Assembly (NCBI GenBank): GCA_964483245.1
Contig: CAZABP010000096.1
Coordinates: 1 to 9,800 of the forward strand
DNA from: CAZABP01 sp964483245
GTDB lineage: Bacteria; Planctomycetota; UBA1135; UBA2386
Direction of reading: 5' to 3'
DNA length: 9,800 bases
Of this stretch, positions 1 to 5,216 are shown in pieces (position 1 is the stretch's first letter; every line of letters begins with the position of its first letter). A program made the position numbers and the translations under genes. Under the pieces are notes generated by a model that ran no database searches, was not told where the DNA came from, and worked only from the letters and a program-made list of their open reading frames with translations.

Positions 1-2
1 CG

Positions 3-692
3 GAGACGGTGCAGGCGGTCTTCGTAGGGCTGGCCGTTGCCTGCCGGCAGAACGGCTGCGCGTTGATCGGCGGCGAGTCCGCCGAGATGCCGGGCGTCTA
101 CCAGGACGGCGAGATGGACGTCGCCGGGACGATCGTCGGCGCGGTTCCGCGGGACCGGGTGCTGGACGGATCGGCAGTGCGCGTCGGTGACCGGCTGATC
201 GCGCTTGGCTCGTCCGGCCTGCACACGAACGGCTACTCGCTGGCGCGGCGGATCCTCGACACGGCAGGGCTGGATCTCGGCGCGCGGCCGCCGGAGCTCG
301 GCGGTGCAACGCTGGCGGAAGCGCTGCTGGCCTCGCATCGCAGCTACCTGGCTCCGCTGCAACCGCTGCTCGACGCCGGCGAGATCCACGCGATGGCGCA
401 CATCACCGGCGGCGGGCTGCAGGACAACCTGCCGCGCGTGCTGCCGGTCGGGACCGCGGCGCTGGTGTCGCGCCAGCAGATGCCGCGGCCGCCGATCTTC
501 GACCTGCTGATCGCGCGGGGCCGCGTCGCCGAGGAGGAGGCGTGGCGTGTGTTCAACATGGGGTTCGGCATGGTGTTGATCGTGGCGCGCGACCGGGTGG
601 AGCGCGTGTTGGCGCAGCTTGCCGCGGCGGGGGAGCCGGCGCGCGACGTCGGTGCGATCACGGCGGGCGCGCAGGACGTGACCTGGGGCTGA
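3..692 (+). CDS. purM: Phosphoribosylformylglycinamidine cyclo-ligase (AIR synthetase), 5'-truncated by the window
   Basis: PurM is the cytosolic ATP-dependent enzyme that closes the imidazole ring of formylglycinamidine ribonucleotide to give aminoimidazole ribonucleotide in de novo purine synthesis. The visible 229 codons cover about the C-terminal two-thirds of a usual ~345-residue protein. The frame is open to the left edge, so the GTG at 9 is an internal codon and not the start. Diagnostic stretches are the ALIGGESAEMPGVY motif near the edge, the GSSGLHTNGYSLARRIL motif, the ITGGGLQDNLPRVLP segment and the FNMGFGMVLIV segment near the end. These are in the order expected for the PurM/AIRS N- and C-terminal domains. 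No frameshift or missing block is seen and the C-terminus looks complete. A TPR-protein gene begins 6 nt after the stop, so the two are probably co-transcribed. Family identity is secure; the missing N-terminus lies outside the window. Confidence 0.96.
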   Translation, partial: ETVQAVFVGLAVACRQNGCALIGGESAEMPGVYQDGEMDVAGTIVGAVPRDRVLDGSAVRVGDRLIALGSSGLHTNGYSLARRILDTAGLDLGARPPELGGATLAEALLASHRSYLAPLQPLLDAGEIHAMAHITGGGLQDNLPRVLPVGTAALVSRQQMPRPPIFDLLIARGRVAEEEAWRVFNMGFGMVLIVARDRVERVLAQLAAAGEPARDVGAITAGAQDVTWG

Positions 693-698
693 CCTGAC

Positions 699-1631
699 GT
701 GCGGCTGACCTGGCTGGCAGCGGTGCTGCTGTGCGTGACCTCGCTGCCAGCGCAGTACGAGGAATTCACGGCGAGCTATGCCGACGCCGAGCGGCGGCGG
801 CAGGCCGGCGAGGATGCAGGCTCGGTGGCGTCCGCCTACGCACAGGCGGTACGGCACTACCTGCAGATCGCAGATCCGGAGGTGCGGCGGGCGCAGCGCC
901 CGGCCGGTGCGTTCAGCGCGTTGCAAGCCGGGCAGCACGCGCTCGCCGCCGAGCTGTTCGCCGAGATCGCGGCCGCCGGCGAGCAGGATGCGGCGCTGTT
1001 CGGCTGGCGGCTGCAGGCGCTGCTCGGTGCCGGCAAGGACGAAGACGCGCTGCTGCTCGGATTCGAGCAGCGCGGCGAGTACCCCGACGCCGTCCTGCAG
1101 GCGCTCGGGCGCAGCAGTGCCGCGCTGCCGGCCGCCGACCGGCTGCTGCGCCGCGGGCGCACCGAGCCGGCGCTGTGGTTGTTCCGGCTGCAGGCGCAGG
1201 CGTATCCGGAGGATCCGGTGGCCCTCGCAAACCTGGCGCTGGCGCTCCGCAACGTCGGCGCCGAGGAGGACTCGGAGGCGCTGTACCGGACCGCGCTCGC
1301 GCTCGCGCCGCAGGACGGGCTGCTGTGGAACGACTTCGGTCTGTTCCTGCTCGGGACCGGGCGCCGTGACGAGGCGGTGGCCGCATTCCGGCGTTCCGTC
1401 GCCTGCGAGGAGGATCCAGCCGCCAGCGCTGCGATCGTCAACCTCGCGTCGCTCGGGCTCGGGATTCCGCACGGCGGGAGGGATCTGCCGCCGGCGGAGT
1501 CGTTGGCCCTGCTCCTGCGCGGACGGCCGGATGCGGCCGGCGGCTGGGGCCGGCGCCTGTTGCTGCAACGTCTGCTCGCAGGGGCAGATCCGTCGCCGCG
1601 GCCGGCTGACAATGCTGCACAGGCGCGTTAG
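699..1631 (+). CDS. Exported TPR-repeat protein of unknown function
   Basis: The 310-residue product opens with a short basic and hydrophobic segment (residues 2-19, RLTWLAAVLLCVTSLPAQ) that reads as a Sec signal peptide with cleavage near LPA-Q. The rest is Ala/Leu/Arg-rich helix. Two clear tetratricopeptide units lie at about residues 171-204 and 205-238, with the usual small residues in helix A, an acidic/Tyr helix B and a Pro between repeats. Degenerate helical pairs probably fill residues 20-170. TPR arrays generally bind partner proteins; no catalytic motif is present. The GTG at 699 is chosen because it begins the signal peptide directly; a GGGG run about 10 nt upstream is only a weak ribosome site. 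The gene starts 6 nt after purM, but the sequence gives no functional link to purines. I do not recognise a named family beyond TPR, and the role is unknown. Confidence 0.82.
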   Translation: MRLTWLAAVLLCVTSLPAQYEEFTASYADAERRRQAGEDAGSVASAYAQAVRHYLQIADPEVRRAQRPAGAFSALQAGQHALAAELFAEIAAAGEQDAALFGWRLQALLGAGKDEDALLLGFEQRGEYPDAVLQALGRSSAALPAADRLLRRGRTEPALWLFRLQAQAYPEDPVALANLALALRNVGAEEDSEALYRTALALAPQDGLLWNDFGLFLLGTGRRDEAVAAFRRSVACEEDPAASAAIVNLASLGLGIPHGGRDLPPAESLALLLRGRPDAAGGWGRRLLLQRLLAGADPSPRPADNAAQAR

Positions 1632-1641
1632 CTTGCGCCTG
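1620..1641 (+). terminator. Perfect 7-bp hairpin enclosing the TPR gene's stop codon; possible terminator lacking a U-tract
   Basis: CAGGCGC (1620-1626) and GCGCCTG (1635-1641) are exact inverted repeats around an 8-nt loop that contains the TAG stop codon (1629-1631). The stem is GC-rich, but no T-run follows, so intrinsic termination is uncertain. It could be a U-less terminator, an mRNA-end stabiliser, or chance in GC-rich sequence. Confidence 0.35.
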
Positions 1642-1667
1642 CCGTATCGCCTCCGAACAGCCAGCCC

Positions 1668-1675
1668 AAGGAGAA
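1668..1675 (+). promoter_or_regulatory. Strong Shine-Dalgarno site (AAGGAGAA) ahead of the ATG at 1680
   Basis: AAGGAGAA sits at ideal spacing before ATG 1680 and is the best ribosome-binding site I noticed in the window. The frame from 1680 is open and runs without a stop into the hydrolase-like gene. Translation from here would put a 53-residue Arg/Pro/Cys-rich extension ahead of the signal peptide. Either this start is real, or translation begins here and a second start at 1839 is also used. It matters for deciding the start of the next CDS. Confidence 0.5.
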
Positions 1676-1700
1676 CTCGATGACCGTCCCCGAAGCCGTT

Positions 1701-1723
1701 TCACAAAGCCTCCGCGGCTGTGA
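1701..1723 (+). promoter_or_regulatory. Local hairpin that would compete with the long-range inverted repeat
   Basis: TCACA (1701-1705) pairs with TGTGA (1719-1723) and GCC (1708-1710) with GGC (1716-1718). The stem has a 2-nt AA bulge and a 5-nt loop. It shares bases 1701-1707 with the left arm of the long inverted repeat, so the two RNA folds are mutually exclusive. That is the geometry of a switch, but no ligand domain or known riboswitch consensus is recognised. Confidence 0.35.
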
Positions 1724-1761
1724 CCGGCCCCCGCACCCGATGGCGGCGTCGCGCGATCTGC

Positions 1762-1781
1762 GGCGAATCCATCGATTCGCC
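1762..1781 (+). promoter_or_regulatory. Perfect 8-bp stem with 4-nt loop inside the leader
   Basis: GGCGAATC (1762-1769) and GATTCGCC (1774-1781) are exact inverted repeats around CATC. The hairpin lies between the arms of the long inverted repeat, in the region that would be 5' leader if translation begins at 1839. No T-run follows, so it is not a typical intrinsic terminator. It may be a structural element of the leader RNA or a protein-binding palindrome. Confidence 0.45.
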
Positions 1782-1838
1782 TGTGATCTCGCTCCTTGCC
1801 CTCGGCCGCGCTGGCTCGGCCTCGCCGGCGGATCATTT

Positions 1839-3242
1839 GTGAAACGACTTCTAGCCGCGCTGACCCTGCTCGCTTGCATGCTCGTGCCGGGCGCACAGGG
1901 GGCGGCCCAGGACCCGGACAAGCTGCCCACGAAGCTCGCCCCTGCCGATCACCGCAAGCTCGGTGACCTGGCGGGCAAGTGGATGGAGGCACTGCGCGAG
2001 AACGAGGAGGCGGACAGCGCGCAGAAACGCGAGAAGACGCGCAAGTCGCTGCAGAAGGCCCGGGAGTCGTTCGAGAAGGAGTGGGAGCGCCTGCAGAAGA
2101 AGGCCAACCTGCTCGCCGAGGTCGGGGACATGCTGGCCGTGTTCGAGGGGATCTTCGAATACGAACGCCAGTCCGGCTATGGGGAGATCAAGACCGTCAA
2201 GGGCAAGTCGGATGTCCCGGACTACGCGGTCGTCGTGCCCAAGGGCTACAAGGCCGAAGTCCCGCTGCGGGCGCTGTTCGTGATCCCGGGACGGCATGCG
2301 TCCGGCGACAAGTGGGACGACGTGCAGACGCACTACAAGGCGACCTGGCAGGGGAGCCCGCTCTTGCAGGACACGCTGCTGGTGTCGACGCCGATCCCGG
2401 ACTCGATCGCGCTGGACCCGGTCCCGGACATCGACAGCGACATCCACGACGAAGAGGAGCGGCGGCGCATCGCGACGCTGTTCGCGCCATTTGGCGAAGC
2501 GGGGCGCGCCTACAACCTCGACCGGGACCGCTGGATCCTCGACTGCGGGCGCGGCGCGTCCGGGTTCGGCTTGCGGCTCGCGTCGTACTTCCCCGACCGT
2601 TGGGGTGGGATCATCCTGCGCGACCCGGTCGAAATCGGGCGCATCAGGCTCGACAACCTGATCGGGATTCCGGTGTTGATCCTCGCCAACGAGCAGAACA
2701 AGGCCGTGGCCGAGAAACTCGCCACGACGCTGAACGGGCTGCAAGCGGACAGCGCCAAGGTCATCGAGGGGAAGGGTGAGTACCCGTACACCGAATCGAC
2801 GCCGGACATCGCGAGCTGGGTCGAAAAGGCGCGGCGGCGCCTGTTCCGTCCGAAGGTCCTGCTGGTGCCGAACCACAACCAGTTCACGAGCGCCTACTGG
2901 GCCAAGATCGACGTCATGGAGCCGCTCGAGCGCGTGACCGACAAGAACCGGCCGTCGTTGATCGCCGAGGCGGATCGCAGCGCGAACCGGATCAACGTCA
3001 CGGCAACCGGGATCTCGCAGTTCCGCCTGTTCCTGAACGACGCGCTGGTCGACCTCGACAAGGAGGTCACCGTCGTCGTCAACGGGATCGCCGAGACGTT
3101 CAAGCGCGAGCGGAGCCGCGAGTTCATGCTCGACCTGATGAAGCAGAAGTTCGACCCGGCCTTCCTGTTCACGACGTTCTACGTGACGTCGGTCAAGAAG
3201 CCGACCGGCGAGAGCGGCAGCGAAGAGAAGAAGGACGGCTGA
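1839..3242 (+). CDS. Exported alpha/beta-hydrolase-fold protein, probably catalytically inactive, with C-terminal beta domain
   Basis: Read from GTG 1839 the product is 467 residues. It opens with a clear signal peptide (residues 1-24, KRLLAALTLL then a small-residue cleavage zone GAQGAAQ), then a Lys/Glu-rich coiled-coil-like helix (about 35-95). An alpha/beta-hydrolase-like core follows (about 126-335), then a beta-rich domain (about 336-450) and a charged tail. The segment ILDCGRGASGFGLRLASYFPDRWGGIILRD (residues 233-262) aligns with the esterase nucleophile elbow and following helix. The position of the catalytic Ser is Gly239, and the usual His region (around 310-320, GKGEYPYTES) has no His. 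I infer a non-enzymatic, perhaps ligand-binding, periplasmic protein. The start is debatable: ATG 1680 has a strong ribosome site but gives an unlikely 53-residue extension before the signal peptide, so 1839 is preferred. The PABS membrane gene follows 21 nt after the stop. Confidence 0.72.
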   Translation: MKRLLAALTLLACMLVPGAQGAAQDPDKLPTKLAPADHRKLGDLAGKWMEALRENEEADSAQKREKTRKSLQKARESFEKEWERLQKKANLLAEVGDMLAVFEGIFEYERQSGYGEIKTVKGKSDVPDYAVVVPKGYKAEVPLRALFVIPGRHASGDKWDDVQTHYKATWQGSPLLQDTLLVSTPIPDSIALDPVPDIDSDIHDEEERRRIATLFAPFGEAGRAYNLDRDRWILDCGRGASGFGLRLASYFPDRWGGIILRDPVEIGRIRLDNLIGIPVLILANEQNKAVAEKLATTLNGLQADSAKVIEGKGEYPYTESTPDIASWVEKARRRLFRPKVLLVPNHNQFTSAYWAKIDVMEPLERVTDKNRPSLIAEADRSANRINVTATGISQFRLFLNDALVDLDKEVTVVVNGIAETFKRERSREFMLDLMKQKFDPAFLFTTFYVTSVKKPTGESGSEEKKDG

Positions 3243-3263
3243 CTGCCGTCCCTCCCTCCTTCG

Positions 3264-5216
3264 ATGCGTCGCTCCATCGCGGCGCTGATCGCGCTGCTGT
3301 CCGGTTTCGCGCTGATGAGCCTCGAGCTGACGGCGGTGCGCCTGCTGGCACCGCACTTCGGGGACAGCGCCTACGTCTGGACCAACGTCATCGGCGTGAT
3401 CCTGGTCGCGTTGGCGGTCGGCGCCTGGTGTGGCGGGCTGCTGGCGGACTCCGGTCGCAACCGCGCGCTGCCGGTGCTGTTGCTGGTCGCCGCCGGGGTC
3501 ACGACGCTGGTCCCGTTCGTCGCGAATCCGTTGGGTGGCTGGCTGCTGCCGCAGGAGCTGCCGCTCGACGCCGCGTTTCCGGCACTCGTGCGCGGATCGC
3601 TGGCGGCGACGCTGCTGCTGTTCGCGCCGCCGGCATTCTGCCTCGGCTGCGTATCGCCGATGCTGGTCGTGCGGCTCGCCGCCGGCGGTGCTACCAGCGT
3701 CGGCCGGGCGGCCGGCCTGGTCAGCGCGATGGCGACTGCCGGCAGCCTCGCGGGCACGTTTGCGGCCACGCATCTGTTGGTGCCGTATCTCGGCAGCCGC
3801 GCGACCGTCTGGCTCAGCGCCGCGTTGATCGTGGTCTGCGCCGGGCTCGCGCAGGGCCGGATCCGCGCCGCGGCCGCGGCGCTGCTGCCGCTCGCGTGTG
3901 CGCTGTTGCCGCTTGGCGCGATGCGACCCGCACCGCCAGGAGCGGAGCTGCTCGCCGAGGTCGAGAGCGGTTACCAGTTCCTGCAGGTGCTGCGCACACC
4001 GGAGCCGGTGCCGGCGACGACGCGGCTCGCGATCAACGAGGGGCTCGACTCGTTCCATTCGATCGCGATCGAGGGGACCGACTGGACCGGCAGGCGCTAC
4101 TACGACTGGCACGCCGTCGCACCGTTCCTGGCCGGCGACGGCAAGCGGCCGGAGCCGTTGCGCGTGCTGTCGCTGGGGGCTGCGGCCGGGACGTTCGCGC
4201 GGCTGTATGCGGCCGCACATCCGGGCGCGGTCGTGGACGGTGTCGAGATCGATCCGGCCGTGATCGCACTGGGGGAGCAGTGGTTCGGCGGGCGCAAGTC
4301 GCCGGGGGATGTGTGGGCGCTCGATGCGCGGGTGTTCGTCAATCGCGCGCGCGCGCAGTACGACGTCGTGCTGCTGGATGCGTACGAGCGGCAGATCTAC
4401 ATCCCGCCGCAGCTCGCGAGCAGGCAGTTCTTCACCCGGCTGCAGCAGGTGCTCGCGCCGGGTGGGGTGGTGTCGGTCAACGTCGGCGGGCTGCGGTTCG
4501 ACGATCGCGTGCCGCAGTCGATCGCGGCGACGATGGCGGCGGTGTTCGGCGACGCGTGGCTGTTCAAGGTGCCGCGTTCGCGCAATTTGCTGGTCGTCGC
4601 GCGTCACGAGCAGCCGCTGTTGCCACCGCGTGCGCTGGCGGCGGTCTCGGGCGTCGCGCCGGAGCTGCGTGAGCTGGTCGACACGATGGCCCGGCCGGAG
4701 GCGTGGCGACGGGTCGAGCCGGGCGGACTCGTGCTCGACGACGACAAGCCGCTGCTCGACGAGCTGCACGACCTGTCGTACCGGCGGGATCATCTGCAAG
4801 GTCCGCTGCCGATCGCTGGCCGGTTGACCGCGGACGAGGCGGATCGCCGCGCGAGCGAAGCGCTCGCGCAGGGGGATCCGGAGACCGCGTTGGCAGTCGT
4901 GGCAGACGCCGAGCAGGAGACGGCGCGGTTGCGTTATCTCGCCGGCGATGCCCGCTGGTGGCTGCGGGATCTGGCCGGCGCGCGCGCGGAGTACGAGGCG
5001 GCCCTGCGCCTGACGTCGGACGAGGAGCTGCGGAGCCTGTTGACCGGCCGGCGGATCGGTGTCGGCGAAGAGCTCGCGGGGAGCGAGCGCGCGACGGCGG
5101 TCGCGCAGCGCAACGGGACGGTCGCGATCTTCGCGTTCCTGCCCTGGGTGGTGCTGGTCGGCATCCTGCTGCTGCGGTTGCGCGGCGCGCAGGGCGTGGG
5201 CGTCAGTCCGGCCTGA
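3264..5216 (+). CDS. Membrane-anchored spermidine-synthase-like (PABS) protein with TPR-like region and C-terminal TM
   Basis: The 650-residue product has four parts. Residues 1-219 hold about seven hydrophobic segments (roughly 6-28, 36-58, 68-88, 108-137, 150-172, 180-197, 203-219); the opening LSGFALMSLELTAVRLLAPHFGDSAYVWT is typical of membrane-fused spermidine-synthase-like proteins. Residues 220-480 form a Rossmann methyltransferase-like PABS domain: VLSLGAAAGTF (301-311) replaces the glycine-rich motif, E328 and D330 lie in GVEIDP, and LDAYE (371-375) follows the nucleotide-binding strand. Residues 520-600 are helical and TPR-like. Residues 618-640 form a last TM. Free spermidine synthases have GGGDGG and DSSDP motifs that are absent here, so polyamine synthesis is unproven. 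ATG 3264 begins the first TM, but CCTCCTT rather than a purine-rich site precedes it. The end overlaps the convergent adaptor gene by 14 bp. Fold assignment is firm; the substrate is unknown. Confidence 0.85.
   Translation: MRRSIAALIALLSGFALMSLELTAVRLLAPHFGDSAYVWTNVIGVILVALAVGAWCGGLLADSGRNRALPVLLLVAAGVTTLVPFVANPLGGWLLPQELPLDAAFPALVRGSLAATLLLFAPPAFCLGCVSPMLVVRLAAGGATSVGRAAGLVSAMATAGSLAGTFAATHLLVPYLGSRATVWLSAALIVVCAGLAQGRIRAAAAALLPLACALLPLGAMRPAPPGAELLAEVESGYQFLQVLRTPEPVPATTRLAINEGLDSFHSIAIEGTDWTGRRYYDWHAVAPFLAGDGKRPEPLRVLSLGAAAGTFARLYAAAHPGAVVDGVEIDPAVIALGEQWFGGRKSPGDVWALDARVFVNRARAQYDVVLLDAYERQIYIPPQLASRQFFTRLQQVLAPGGVVSVNVGGLRFDDRVPQSIAATMAAVFGDAWLFKVPRSRNLLVVARHEQPLLPPRALAAVSGVAPELRELVDTMARPEAWRRVEPGGLVLDDDKPLLDELHDLSYRRDHLQGPLPIAGRLTADEADRRASEALAQGDPETALAVVADAEQETARLRYLAGDARWWLRDLAGARAEYEAALRLTSDEELRSLLTGRRIGVGEELAGSERATAVAQRNGTVAIFAFLPWVVLVGILLLRLRGAQGVGVSPA

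Larger units (their letters stand above)
1692..1851. repeat. 16-nt near-perfect inverted repeat (15/16) enclosing 128 bp; right arm contains the likely start codon
   Basis: The left arm GAAGCCGTTTCACAAA (1692-1707) is complementary to the right arm TTTGTGAAACGACTTC (1836-1851) at every position except C1696 versus A1847. After a 3-nt mismatch, a further 5 bp (1711-1715 with 1828-1832) and, past a 1-nt bulge, 3 bp (1716-1718 with 1824-1826) continue the pairing inward. The right arm holds GTG 1839-1841 and the first codons (V-K-R-L) of the signal peptide. The left arm read on the minus strand encodes the same F-V-K-R-L. Possible meanings are an RNA stem masking the start codon, the ends of an invertible segment, or the terminal repeats of a small element. 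No flanking target duplication is evident. Confidence 0.6.

Noticed and set aside
1698..1846. Rex- or CRP-type operator made of the TTGTGAA and TCACA half-sites
   Set aside because: Half-sites occur at 1701-1705, 1719-1723, 1782-1786 and 1838-1842, but no two form a complete site with proper spacing and orientation. The two longest are 128 bp apart and face outward.
1692..1851. Calling the inverted repeat an insertion sequence or MITE
   Set aside because: There is no target-site duplication at the arm ends, no second copy in the window and no transposase. The right arm is also natural coding sequence for the signal peptide, so it is listed only as a repeat.
1839..1880. Lipoprotein signal (LLAC) at the start of the hydrolase-like protein
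   Set aside because: The Cys is followed by hydrophobic MLVP and then a good type I cleavage zone (AQG-AAQ), so an ordinary signal peptide fits better.
4147..4480. Calling the PABS gene speE (spermidine synthase)
   Set aside because: The altered glycine motif, the absence of the DSSDP motif and the membrane fusion make the polyamine reaction unproven, so no symbol is given.
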